Positions 40,910 through 49,698 of a stretch of DNA of 64,000 bases are shown here, piece by piece (the stretch's first letter is position 1; each line of letters starts with the position of its first letter). The notes beneath the pieces are model-generated. The model saw only the letters and a program-made list of their open reading frames with translations, made no database searches and was not told the origin of the DNA. The DNA is from an uncultured Pelagimonas sp. (GTDB taxonomy: Bacteria > Pseudomonadota > Alphaproteobacteria > Rhodobacterales > Rhodobacteraceae): assembly GCA_947497905.1 (NCBI GenBank), contig CANMIH010000001.1:310001-374000 (forward strand), written 5' to 3'. The position numbers were made by a program, and so were the translations under genes.

Positions 40910-43594
40910 TTAGCTCTGCGCGAGGTTGCGGAGCACGTAGTGCAACACCCCACCGTGCTCGATGTATTCAATCTCGATGGCGGTATCGATGCGGCATTTC
41001 AGAGTAAGACTGCGCACCTCACCGTTTGGCCGGGTGATCGTACAGGGCACCTCTTGCAGCGGCTGAACCTGATCCAGCCCATGGATGGACACCGTTTCGT
41101 CGCCGGTCAGGCCAAGAGTCTTGCGTGTGTCGCCCCCGGTGAACTCCAATGGGATGACACCCATACCCACCAGATTGGACCGATGAATACGTTCAAAGCT
41201 TTCTGCGATCACAGCTTTGACGCCTAAAAGGGCGGTGCCTTTGGCCGCCCAGTCGCGTGACGACCCGGCGCCGTATTGCTCACCACCGAAGACCACGAGC
41301 GGTGTGTCTTGGTCTTGATAGGCCATGGCCGCTTCAAAAATTGAGGTTTGTTTGCCATCTGGGCCAAGTGTGTAGCCGCCCTCTACACCGTTCAGCATTT
41401 CGTTTCTAATGCGGATATTGGCAAATGTGCCCCGCATCATGATCTCGTGATTGCCTCGCCGCGACCCGTAGGAATTGAATTCACGTGGAGCGACCTGACG
41501 GTCCATCAGATAGCGCCCTGCAGGGGTTTGAGAAGCGAAGGCGCCAGCGGGTGAAATATGATCCGTCGTGACCATATCGCCGAGGATCAGCAACACCTTT
41601 GCACCATCGATGTTGGAAATGGTGCCTGGGGTGCTGGCCATGTCCTGAAAATAGGGTGGATTCTGAATATAGGTTGATGCCGCTGGCCAGTCATAGGTTT
41701 CCTGCTCCGGGACTTCGACCCCACGCCATTTGTCGTCGCCCTTAAAGACATCGGCATATTTGGTCAGAAACGCATCACGGGTCACGGTCTGTTCCACGAG
41801 CTCTGCAATCTCTTGGGTTGAGGGCCAGATATCTTTTAAGAAGACGTCCTTGCCCTGTCTGTCTTGCCCAATTGGATCGGAGGCAAGATTGATATCCATG
41901 GTGCCCGCCAGAGCATAGGCAACCACCAAAGGCGGTGAGGCCAGATAGTTGGCCCGGACATCTGGCGAAATGCGGCCCTCGAAATTGCGGTTGCCAGACA
42001 GGACCGAGGTCGCGACCAGATCCCCTTTGGCGATCGCATCAGAGATCTCTTTCTGGAGGGGACCAGAGTTGCCAATACAGGTGGTGCACCCATAGCCAAC
42101 AAGATTAAAGCCGATGGCATCCAGATCCTTTTGCAGACCTGCCGCGTCCAGATAGGATGAAACAACCTGCGATCCCGGCGCGAGCGAAGTTTTGACCCAA
42201 GGTTTGCGATTCAATCCTAATGCAGCGGCTTTGCGAGCAACCAGACCAGCGCCAATCATAACGTAAGGGTTCGAGGTGTTGGTGCAGGAGGTTATCGAGG
42301 CAATCACCACTTTGCCGCTCTCCATGTGATAGTCCTCACCTTCAACCGGAACCTCTTTGCCCAGCGGCCGGTGAAATGTCTCTTCCATTTCCCTGCGAAA
42401 CGCGCGTTGTCCTTCCGTCAGCGCCACATAGTCCTGCGGTCGTTTCGGCCCCGAGATGGCGGGCACAATGCGTCCCATGTCCAGGTGCAGCGTGTCGGTG
42501 TAAATTGGGGCGTAGTCCGGCGTGCGCCAAAGCCCGTTTTCTTTGGCGTAGGCTTCGATCAAGGCAAGACGGGTTTCATCACGACCGGTATTGCGCAGGA
42601 AACGCAGCGTTTCGTCATCGATTGGGAAGAAGCCACAGGTGGCTCCATATTCAGGCGCCATATTGGCGATGGTGGCACGATCCGCCAGAGGTAGTTGGTC
42701 GAGCCCCGCGCCATAGAATTCGACAAATTTGCCAACCACTCCTTTGGCGCGCAGCATTTCCACGACCTTCAACACAAGGTCTGTGCCGGTTGTGCCCTCG
42801 ACCATTTCACCGGTGAGCTCAAACCCGATCACTTCGGGAATCAGCATCGAAATGGGCTGGCCCAACATCGCGGCCTCAGCTTCGATACCACCCACCCCCC
42901 AGCCGAGCACCGAAACACCATTGACCATGGTGGTGTGGCTGTCGGTCCCCACAAGAGTGTCGGGGTAGGCGACGGTTTCACCGGACTGATCCGTGTCGGT
43001 CCAGACGGTCTGGGCAAGGTATTCAAGGTTCACCTGATGGCAGATGCCGGTGCCAGGGGGCACCACGCGGAAATTGTCGAACGCAGACTGTCCCCACTTG
43101 AGGAAGGTATATCGCTCCATATTGCGTTCGTATTCCCGGTCAACGTTCATCTGAAACGCACGGGGATTGCCAAATTCGTCGATCATGACCGAATGGTCGA
43201 TGACGAGGTCGACAGGCACCTGCGGATTGATTTTTTCGGCATCACCGTTGAGGGCAACAATCCCGTCACGCATGGCCGCGAGATCCACAACTGCGGGCAC
43301 GCCGGTAAAGTCCTGCATCAGCACCCGCGCGGGGCGATAGGCAATCTCGCGTGGGTTTTTACCGCCTGCGGTCGCCCAGTCTGCAAAGGCGCGGATGTCA
43401 TCCTGAGACACGGTTTTTCCGTCCTCAAACCGCAGCATGTTTTCTAGGACGACGCGTAACGCGGCAGGCAGTCGCGTAAAATCGCCAAGGCCGGCATCCT
43501 GAGCGGCTGGAATGGAATAATAGGCAATGGATTGATCCGCAGCGGTGAGAGTACGGCGCGTTTTGGCGCTATCGTGTCCGACGGTAATGGGCAT
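40910..43594 (-). CDS. acnA: Aconitate hydratase A
   Basis: An 894-residue cytoplasmic [4Fe-4S] TCA-cycle enzyme interconverting citrate and isocitrate. The cluster cysteines lie in ITSCTNTSNP and GCTTCIGNSG. The swivel domain motif GSSRDWAAKG and the substrate loop SYGSRRGNHE are present. The length fits AcnA/IRP-type enzymes. The ATG at 43594 has GGAGG at 5 bases; the frame running on to 44089 is rejected because it would cover the divergent DUF1223 gene. It is single, with its own terminator. Confidence 0.96.
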   Translation of the reverse strand: MPITVGHDSAKTRRTLTAADQSIAYYSIPAAQDAGLGDFTRLPAALRVVLENMLRFEDGKTVSQDDIRAFADWATAGGKNPREIAYRPARVLMQDFTGVPAVVDLAAMRDGIVALNGDAEKINPQVPVDLVIDHSVMIDEFGNPRAFQMNVDREYERNMERYTFLKWGQSAFDNFRVVPPGTGICHQVNLEYLAQTVWTDTDQSGETVAYPDTLVGTDSHTTMVNGVSVLGWGVGGIEAEAAMLGQPISMLIPEVIGFELTGEMVEGTTGTDLVLKVVEMLRAKGVVGKFVEFYGAGLDQLPLADRATIANMAPEYGATCGFFPIDDETLRFLRNTGRDETRLALIEAYAKENGLWRTPDYAPIYTDTLHLDMGRIVPAISGPKRPQDYVALTEGQRAFRREMEETFHRPLGKEVPVEGEDYHMESGKVVIASITSCTNTSNPYVMIGAGLVARKAAALGLNRKPWVKTSLAPGSQVVSSYLDAAGLQKDLDAIGFNLVGYGCTTCIGNSGPLQKEISDAIAKGDLVATSVLSGNRNFEGRISPDVRANYLASPPLVVAYALAGTMDINLASDPIGQDRQGKDVFLKDIWPSTQEIAELVEQTVTRDAFLTKYADVFKGDDKWRGVEVPEQETYDWPAASTYIQNPPYFQDMASTPGTISNIDGAKVLLILGDMVTTDHISPAGAFASQTPAGRYLMDRQVAPREFNSYGSRRGNHEIMMRGTFANIRIRNEMLNGVEGGYTLGPDGKQTSIFEAAMAYQDQDTPLVVFGGEQYGAGSSRDWAAKGTALLGVKAVIAESFERIHRSNLVGMGVIPLEFTGGDTRKTLGLTGDETVSIHGLDQVQPLQEVPCTITRPNGEVRSLTLKCRIDTAIEIEYIEHGGVLHYVLRNLAQS

Positions 43595-43792
43595 GGCGAC
43601 CTCCAATGGGGTGGCTAGGGGGTATGTGAATGACAGCATGAAGTGAACGCAGCGATCAAGTGGGGGTGCTGTTGCCATGATTCCACGGATCACGGTGAGG
43701 AAAGGGGCTGAACCGGGCTCTCGCAAATGAGTGATTGGATTGGTTACCGTCCTTTGGCTACAAACAACGAGCACATACGAGGAAGACGCCCA

Positions 43793-44488
43793 ATGCGAAA
43801 AATCATACTCTGGACAGCCGCTCTTTGTACCGTTGCGGTGGGTGCCGTTCAGGCACAGCAAGCACCGGTGGTTGTTGAGCTGTTCACATCGCAGGGGTGT
43901 TCGTCTTGTCCACCAGCGGATGAGCTTTTGGCCGAGCTGGGCCAGCGCGATGACGTCATTCCTCTGGCCCTGCACGTGGACTATTGGGACTACATTGGCT
44001 GGAAAGATGTCTTTGCCAGTCCAGAGTATACCAAGCGCCAAAAAGGCTACGCCCATGCCGGTGGCTGGCGCACGATTTACACACCACAAATAGTGGTGAA
44101 TGGATCTGAGGATGTTGTTGGATCACGCCCGATGAAAGTGGCGGACCTGATCATGAAACATGCCATGGCCCCGCAGAAAGTGTCGCTTGAGCTGACGCGT
44201 GGTGGCAACCAATTGACCATTCAAGCTGAGGCGAAGGAAAACATCGGGCCGGTTGAGGTGCATATTGTGCGTTATGCCGCCGAGGAACAGGTTGATATTC
44301 GTCGGGGTGAAAATGCGGGGCGCAAAATCACCTATACCCATGTTGTCCAAGACTGGGACACCAAAGGCCGCTGGAATGGGCGGGGCAGTTATGACACCAA
44401 GGTGCGTCTAAAGGGGGACGAGCCGGTCGTTGTATTGCTACAGAAACCGGGTCACGGCGAGATTTTGGCGGCGGCACGTTTGCGCTGA
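43793..44488 (+). CDS. DUF1223 exported thioredoxin-like protein
   Basis: A 231-residue protein with a signal peptide (MRKIILWTAALCTVAVGAVQ, cleavage after AQA). The mature part starts VVELFTSQGCSSCPPADELL, a thioredoxin-like fold with C-x-x-C, the hallmark of DUF1223, followed by HVDYWDYIGWKDVFA and YTPQIVVNG. Probably a periplasmic thiol protein; no biochemical role is established. GAGGAAG precedes the ATG at 43793. Its end overlaps the convergent acyltransferase gene by 37 bases. Confidence 0.9.
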   Translation: MRKIILWTAALCTVAVGAVQAQQAPVVVELFTSQGCSSCPPADELLAELGQRDDVIPLALHVDYWDYIGWKDVFASPEYTKRQKGYAHAGGWRTIYTPQIVVNGSEDVVGSRPMKVADLIMKHAMAPQKVSLELTRGGNQLTIQAEAKENIGPVEVHIVRYAAEEQVDIRRGENAGRKITYTHVVQDWDTKGRWNGRGSYDTKVRLKGDEPVVVLLQKPGHGEILAAARLR

Positions 44489-45390
44489 AGATAATCCTGC
44501 CGCTGAGGTTTCCAGCGGCGGTGAATCCACAGCCATTGTCCAGGGTCTTGGATCACCCGCGCCTCAAGCCGCGCCGTGGCTTGACGCATCATCTCAATAG
44601 GATCTCCGTGCGGGATTGGCTCCTCGAAGATGGCGTCAAATCCGTACATATCCTCGTGACGGACACCGAAAAACGGCACCATAAGCGCGCCTGTGCGGAG
44701 CGCGATATCGGCGGCCGATGTCACGGTTGGCGCGGGTTTGCCAAGAAAATCAATTGGTTCTCCTGAACTGTCGAAGACATCAAACAACAAGACAGCCATG
44801 CCGCCCTGTTTGATATGTTTGATGAGACCGATCGTGCCCTTGCGCCCCTGTTCAAACACAGGCTCGCAGATCTGGTGCATGTTCCGTGTGTAGTGCTCAT
44901 TGAAGAACGGATTGGACATCGGTCGGATCAACCCGCCGATTTTATATCCACGGGCCACCAAAGCGCAGCGTGCGCATTCCGCGCTGCCATAATGTCCTGA
45001 GACAAACAGCACGGGCCGGCCTTCGGCCTTGGCCTGTTCGACAGCGGCCAATCCCGGTCCACTTACAGATCCCGCTGCGCCGCGTGCTAGCATCTCAGGC
45101 ACATCGTAGTTTTCCAGAAACGCGCGGGCGACATTGCCAATTACCTTATCGGCAATGGCATCTTTGGTGGCCTGTGGAGTACCAGGCCAGACATGGTCGA
45201 GGTTTGAGGACACGCGCTTGCGCCAGCCAACCAAGGGGGCCACACAGCGACGCACCAGCCAGCTGATGGCCCGCAGCCGGGTTCGAACGGGGAATCGCAA
45301 GGCGGTCCAGATCACGCCGCGCAGGATCCAGTCCTGCACGCGATCCTGCCACCCGCCGTGTACACGTTTTTTGCCTGATCTATCGGCCAA
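44452..45390 (-). CDS. Lipid A biosynthesis acyltransferase (LpxL/HtrB family)
   Basis: A 312-residue inner-membrane acyltransferase that adds secondary acyl chains to lipid A. The catalytic H-x4-E appears as SGHYGSAECAR, followed by FLGKPAPTVTSAADIALRTG and the C-terminal WLWIHRRWK. It starts at TTG (45390) with GGGAG at 6 bases; no suitable ATG exists nearby. A small inverted repeat (CCACG-TCTTG-CGTGG) overlaps the region just before this ribosome binding site. It lies 72 bases after fliG and overlaps the DUF1223 gene tail to tail. Confidence 0.9.
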   Translation of the reverse strand: MADRSGKKRVHGGWQDRVQDWILRGVIWTALRFPVRTRLRAISWLVRRCVAPLVGWRKRVSSNLDHVWPGTPQATKDAIADKVIGNVARAFLENYDVPEMLARGAAGSVSGPGLAAVEQAKAEGRPVLFVSGHYGSAECARCALVARGYKIGGLIRPMSNPFFNEHYTRNMHQICEPVFEQGRKGTIGLIKHIKQGGMAVLLFDVFDSSGEPIDFLGKPAPTVTSAADIALRTGALMVPFFGVRHEDMYGFDAIFEEPIPHGDPIEMMRQATARLEARVIQDPGQWLWIHRRWKPQRQDYLQRKRAAAKISP

Positions 45391-45462
45391 AGGACACTCC
45401 CACGTCTTGCGTGGTCGTTTTATGCGGCCAAGGGCCGTTGAGCAAGTCGGGTTGCCTCGGGC

Positions 45463-46512
45463 TTATTCGTCGTCATCCGGGTTCAAAAGCTCAATCTCGC
45501 CGACGCTGACAAGATCACGGATCGCCGCAACCACTTCGTTCTGGGCCTTCTCACCAACTTTTGGTTTGACCGTACCCTTACCTGCCGCCTCTTCCCGCAG
45601 GCTTTCAGCTAGTCGTTTCGACATATTGGACAGTAGGAATTCAGCAGTTGCCTGATCTGGCTCGCTTTCACTGGCGGCGAGGGCCACGGCAAGCACATCT
45701 GCAGATACGTCGCGAGTGATTTTCGGCACGTCGATGGCGTTGAGACGCTCGGGGATGTTGGCGAAGGTAAAGATGGCTTTGCGCACCGCATCGGCAAACT
45801 GCTGATCGTCCTGTTCCAGACCTTCCAACAGCTCTTCGCGCACGGCGGTGTTGGAATAGTTGAGGATCGACCCCAGTCGTTCTTCTGGCTTGGCCTTAAA
45901 TGCTTTGGGAGGCTCCGCATCCAGCTGAGCGGCAAGTGCCAGACCGATACGGTCAACCGCGTCCGGGGTCACACCGGTGGTCATGGACACTGCGTAGGAA
46001 ATACGACGGGCTTTATCACCGGGCAGTTTAGACAGCACTTGAGCAGCCTTCCCGACGTCGATTTTCGACATCATGACGGCGGCCACCTCGATGCTCTCCG
46101 ACATGACCAGTTCTTCGATGCGTTCGGGGTCGAGGGCGCTCAGGCGCTGCCAGGGGTCACCGGTCTGACGCACGCCGGCCTCTTTGCGCAGGCGCATGGC
46201 GGTGCGGGCGCTGATTTTGCCGTCCATGGCTGAGAGCGCACCGGCCATATCGCCGGGAAAGCTCAGGCCAACGGAATCCAATTCGTTGGTGAATTCGCTG
46301 ACCACCATGTTGAGCGTGTCACGATCCACATAGCGCATGTTGCCCAGAAGAAGCGTGAGTTCCGCCTGTTGCTCTTCGGGAAGATCGGCCAATGGCACAT
46401 CGGCGCCTTCGTTCAAAAGGAATTGTACAATAATCGCAGCCTTCGCTTTGCGCGACAGCTGCGAGGGGTCTGCACCCATGGACGGGCCGGGGAGAGCAAG
46501 CATCTGATTCAT
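45463..46512 (-). CDS. fliG: Flagellar motor switch protein FliG
   Basis: A 349-residue C-ring protein coupling stator torque to the rotor. Features are an N-terminal helical domain (LSRKAKAAIIVQFLLNEGAD), the middle armadillo-like part (KIDVGKAAQVLSKLPGDKAR) and the C-terminal charged region (LEGLEQDDQQFADAVRKAIF, then a DDLP-less torque helix region). The start is placed at 46512 (MNQMLALPGPS); 46503 is an alternative. It is isolated from other flagellar genes here. Confidence 0.9.
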   Translation of the reverse strand: MNQMLALPGPSMGADPSQLSRKAKAAIIVQFLLNEGADVPLADLPEEQQAELTLLLGNMRYVDRDTLNMVVSEFTNELDSVGLSFPGDMAGALSAMDGKISARTAMRLRKEAGVRQTGDPWQRLSALDPERIEELVMSESIEVAAVMMSKIDVGKAAQVLSKLPGDKARRISYAVSMTTGVTPDAVDRIGLALAAQLDAEPPKAFKAKPEERLGSILNYSNTAVREELLEGLEQDDQQFADAVRKAIFTFANIPERLNAIDVPKITRDVSADVLAVALAASESEPDQATAEFLLSNMSKRLAESLREEAAGKGTVKPKVGEKAQNEVVAAIRDLVSVGEIELLNPDDDE

Positions 46513-46595
46513 TCTGAAAAGGGCTCCGATAGGTCTTAACCATCGGTAACCCAATCAAGGTTTCTGGGGGGTTAAGAGAACCGAGAAAATCTGCC

Positions 46596-47117
46596 TTAAT
46601 ATGACGAGATGTATCCAGCGTTGATGGCCTGAGCCAAGGCGGTTTCGGGCCATTCACCGGCTCCCCCGCGGGCGCGAATCTGGATTAACTGCTCGTTAGC
46701 CAATTCTTCTTTGTCTTGAAGAACATAGAATTGCCCCAGATAGGAACGAGCTAGAAGATTGTTGGGGTTGCTCTCAAGGGCGGCATCATACCATTTTGTG
46801 GCAGCAGGATAGTCGCCTGTGCTGCGAGCAAGATAGCCCCGGTATGTCAGGACACCATCAGCGCTTTGATCCTGCATTGCATCCAACACGTGATAGGCCT
46901 CATCAAAGGACCGGGCGTATGCATATTCGCGCATAGCGTTATAGCGCTCTCCATCATCGAGCAGTTGGCTTTGCGCATCGACACAGCCTTTTGTTTCGGT
47001 GTCGTAGACCTTGCCTTCAACGCATTTTGGTTTTGAGGGAGGTGTGCTGTCGTTGCTGCCTGCGGCAAAGACCGTTGCAGGGAAGAGCGAAGCTGCAAGT
47101 AGGAGTGAAAGGCGCAT
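46596..47117 (-). CDS. Exported TPR-repeat protein
   Basis: A 173-residue periplasmic protein with signal peptide MRLSLLLAASLFPATVFAAG. Two cysteines follow (KCVEGKVYDTETKGCVDAQS). The C-terminal half is TPR-like (RSFDEAYHVLDAMQDQSADG, TGDYPAATKWYDAALESNPN). The start has AAGGAA at 7 bases. A protein-protein scaffold role is likely; the partner is unknown. It is downstream of purB in the same direction, separated by a terminator. Confidence 0.82.
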   Translation of the reverse strand: MRLSLLLAASLFPATVFAAGSNDSTPPSKPKCVEGKVYDTETKGCVDAQSQLLDDGERYNAMREYAYARSFDEAYHVLDAMQDQSADGVLTYRGYLARSTGDYPAATKWYDAALESNPNNLLARSYLGQFYVLQDKEELANEQLIQIRARGGAGEWPETALAQAINAGYISSY

Positions 47118-47182
47118 GTGCGTTTCCTTGAGTTGAGGTTCAATACCTAGAAAACACATAGCGCTGGGGATTTATTCGAAAG

Positions 47183-47210
47183 TGTGGGGTCACATGATCG
47201 TGACCCCACA
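47183..47210 (-). terminator. Hairpin terminator after purB
   Basis: TGTGGGGTCAC (47183-47193) and GTGACCCCACA (47200-47210) form a perfect 11-bp stem with a 6-base loop, directly after the purB stop on the minus strand. Only a short T tract (ACTTTCG) follows. Confidence 0.65.
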
Positions 47211-47220
47211 TACAAGTCAG

Positions 47221-48528
47221 TTAGTCTTCACCAAAGACGCGGTTGAAAATCGTGTCCACGTGTTTGGTGTGGTATTCCATGTCGAACTTTTCGTTGATGC
47301 CCTCAACGGTCAACGCGGCGACAACATCGGCGTCAGCCAAAAGCTCCTCGCGGAAATCGGTGCGGAGTTCCCAGACTTTTAGGGCGTTGCGCTGGACCAT
47401 GACATAGGCATCTTCACGCGACACACCGGCCTGGGTAAGCGCCAGAAGAACGCGCTGAGACATCACCAGACCCGGGAATTTGTTCATGTTGTCCAACATG
47501 TTCTCGGGGAAGATCAGCATTTTCTCGATCACGCCGGTCAGACGGGCCAGTGCGAAGTCAAGTGTGACGCAGCTATCGGGGCCAATCGCGCGCTCAACCG
47601 AGCTGTGAGAAATGTCACGCTCGTGCCAGAGGGCGACGTTTTCCATGGCCGGGATGACCGACATACGCACCAGACGGGCCAGACCGGTCAGGTTTTCGGT
47701 CAGAACCGGGTTCTTCTTGTGCGGCATCGCCGACGAACCTTTTTGGCCCATCGAGAAGAATTCCGCTCCTTCCAACACTTCGGTGCGCTGCATGTGGCGG
47801 ATCTCGATTGCCACGTTTTCGATCGACGAGGCGATCACACCCAGAACGGCAAAGAACATGGCGTGGCGGTCACGCGGGATCACCTGCGTGCTGATGGGCT
47901 CCGGTACGAGCCCCATTTTGTCACAGACATGCTCTTCCACGGCAGGGTCGATATTGGCAAAGGTGCCAACTGCGCCGGAGATGGCGCCGGTGGCGATTTC
48001 CGCACGCGCATCGCGCAGACGCGACAGGTTACGATCCATCTCGGCGTAGAACCGTGCAAAGGTCAGACCCATGGTGGTGGGCTCGGCGTGGATGCCATGG
48101 CTGCGGCCAACACGGACGGTGTTCTTATGTTCATAGGCGCGGGTCTTCAGCGCAGCCAGCAGCTTGTGCATATCCTCGATCAGGATATCCGCCGCACGCA
48201 CCAGCTGAACATTCAGGCAGGTGTCAAGAACATCGGAGGAGGTCATGCCCTGATGCACAAATCGTGCTTCTTCGCTGCCCACGTGCTCGGCCAGATGGGT
48301 CAGAAAGGCGATGACATCGTGTTTGGTCACGGCTTCGATTTCATCGATGCGGGCCACGTCAAACTGAACGTCCTTGGCTTTCCACACAGCGTCAGCATTT
48401 TCCTGTGGGATCACCCCAAGCTTGGCCTGTGCATCACAGGCGTGGGCCTCGATTTCGTACCAGATGCGGAACTTGGTTTCCGGTGACCAGATGGCAACCA
48501 TATCGGGGCGGGAATAACGGGGGATCAT
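47221..48528 (-). CDS. purB: Adenylosuccinate lyase
   Basis: A 435-residue homotetrameric enzyme of purine synthesis, cleaving SAICAR and adenylosuccinate to release fumarate. The fumarase/ASL superfamily signature is GSSAMPHKKNPVLTENL. MTSSDVLDTCLNVQ and GRSHGIHAEPTTMG are the other active-site blocks. AAAGG precedes the ATG at 48528, MIPRYSRPDMVAIWSPE is the classical N terminus. It stands alone with its own terminator. Confidence 0.96.
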   Translation of the reverse strand: MIPRYSRPDMVAIWSPETKFRIWYEIEAHACDAQAKLGVIPQENADAVWKAKDVQFDVARIDEIEAVTKHDVIAFLTHLAEHVGSEEARFVHQGMTSSDVLDTCLNVQLVRAADILIEDMHKLLAALKTRAYEHKNTVRVGRSHGIHAEPTTMGLTFARFYAEMDRNLSRLRDARAEIATGAISGAVGTFANIDPAVEEHVCDKMGLVPEPISTQVIPRDRHAMFFAVLGVIASSIENVAIEIRHMQRTEVLEGAEFFSMGQKGSSAMPHKKNPVLTENLTGLARLVRMSVIPAMENVALWHERDISHSSVERAIGPDSCVTLDFALARLTGVIEKMLIFPENMLDNMNKFPGLVMSQRVLLALTQAGVSREDAYVMVQRNALKVWELRTDFREELLADADVVAALTVEGINEKFDMEYHTKHVDTIFNRVFGED

Positions 48529-48736
48529 GGACGGCCTTTCGTGTGTGAGGAAGACGCGCGTGTCTTAGGCTGCCAGAGGCTTTTTCTCAAGGGGCTTCCG
48601 GTCTTTGGGTCTGTTGCGAATAGTCGCGCTTGAATTTTCGTTAACAAAAAGTTGACCCAGGGGCAGGGAACCTGCACTTCTAAAGCCATGTGATTGTGCG
48701 CTAGCAGGGTAGTTGTGACAGGAGGACTGATTGGTG

Positions 48737-49075
48737 ATGCGTTGTTGGGGTTTCATTATGTACGCGGCGGTAGCGCTGCCCGTTTGCGCAAGCGCTGAGG
48801 AAAACTGGACCAAGCTTGATGCAGAAGGCATTCAAGCGGCCTTGTCCGGTCAGACCGTTGATTATGACAAAGCCTGGCAGGTGTTCCGCCCCAGTGGCGC
48901 GACATTGTATAACGCGGGCCGGGACAGCTGGGGCAAATGGGATGTGCGCGACGACCAATATTGCAGCCAATGGCCACCGGCAGACGGCTGGGCCTGTTAT
49001 GACGTTGAGGTCGATGGCAAGAACGTCCGGTTTACCGGTGAAAGCGGGATCCCAACAGATGGCATGTTCCGCTAA
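48737..49075 (+). CDS. Small exported protein, DUF995-like
   Basis: A 112-residue protein with an N-terminal signal sequence (RCWGFIMYAAVALPVCASA). The mature part has SGQTVDYDKAWQVF, WDVRDDQYCSQWPPADGW and CYDVEVDGKNVRFTGESG. This pattern resembles small secreted DUF995-type proteins, but the match is from memory. GGAGG at 48721-48725 would serve a TTG at 48731 or GTG at 48734 about as well as the ATG at 48737. Its end overlaps the convergent membrane-protein gene by 4 bases. Confidence 0.72.
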   Translation: MRCWGFIMYAAVALPVCASAEENWTKLDAEGIQAALSGQTVDYDKAWQVFRPSGATLYNAGRDSWGKWDVRDDQYCSQWPPADGWACYDVEVDGKNVRFTGESGIPTDGMFR

Positions 49076-49419
49076 ACTTCTGCTGATGAGCCTGACCGAC
49101 CTCTGATAACCTGAACAAAGGCTATAAGTGTGGCGATGGCCCAGGCGGCCGTACATGCGGGAAAGGCGAAGAGTGCGGTGAAGGACAGCGCATGAGCCGT
49201 GGGCACGCTGATCATGTGACAGCTGTTATAGCCAAAGAGCCAACCGCCCTGACAGAGCGCGTTCAGTCCGAAAAACACGCCGCAGCTAAGGGCCCAGACG
49301 GCGAAGAGAGCAGCGACGACTCGGCGATACCAGACTGGCCCTCTGTGCCAAGCGGTGACCCAGACAAGCAATGGCACTGCCCAAAACAGTACGTAGAACA
49401 GCAGATCATCCACACTCAT
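49072..49419 (-). CDS. Small multi-spanning membrane protein
   Basis: A 115-residue protein of unknown family with three hydrophobic stretches (LLFYVLFWAVPLLVWVTAW, VVAALFAVWALSCGVFFGL, ALSFTALFAFPACTAAWAIA). GAGGG at 5-6 bases supports the ATG at 49419 over the longer frame to 49491. Nothing in the neighbourhood points to a job. Confidence 0.65.
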   Translation of the reverse strand: MSVDDLLFYVLFWAVPLLVWVTAWHRGPVWYRRVVAALFAVWALSCGVFFGLNALCQGGWLFGYNSCHMISVPTAHALSFTALFAFPACTAAWAIATLIAFVQVIRGRSGSSAEV

Positions 49420-49698
49420 ATGTTCCCTCAGGTGATTGAAGGCGCAGATTGCCGGAGTGTGTCGGGACAGACCAGTGGGGAAAACCTGCATTTTGGATTT
49501 CTGGTTGTCTCAATTCAGAGGACGATCAAAACGGGTCGGGTGGCGTTAGCGTCAACATTGAGACCAATGTTTCCGATATGGTGAAAAACTGGGCGGTATA
49601 CAAAAGTATTCCGGTAACAAGCTGAAAGAAAACGAGTTTCTGCTTTACATGTATGGGTGACTTGCGTTTTGTCGGCCTGGATAACCCGGAGTTTCCCG

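Noticed and set aside
43595-44089. N-terminal extension of the aconitase frame
   Set aside because: It would overlap most of the divergent DUF1223 coding region. Family conservation and a GGAGG site place the start at 43594.
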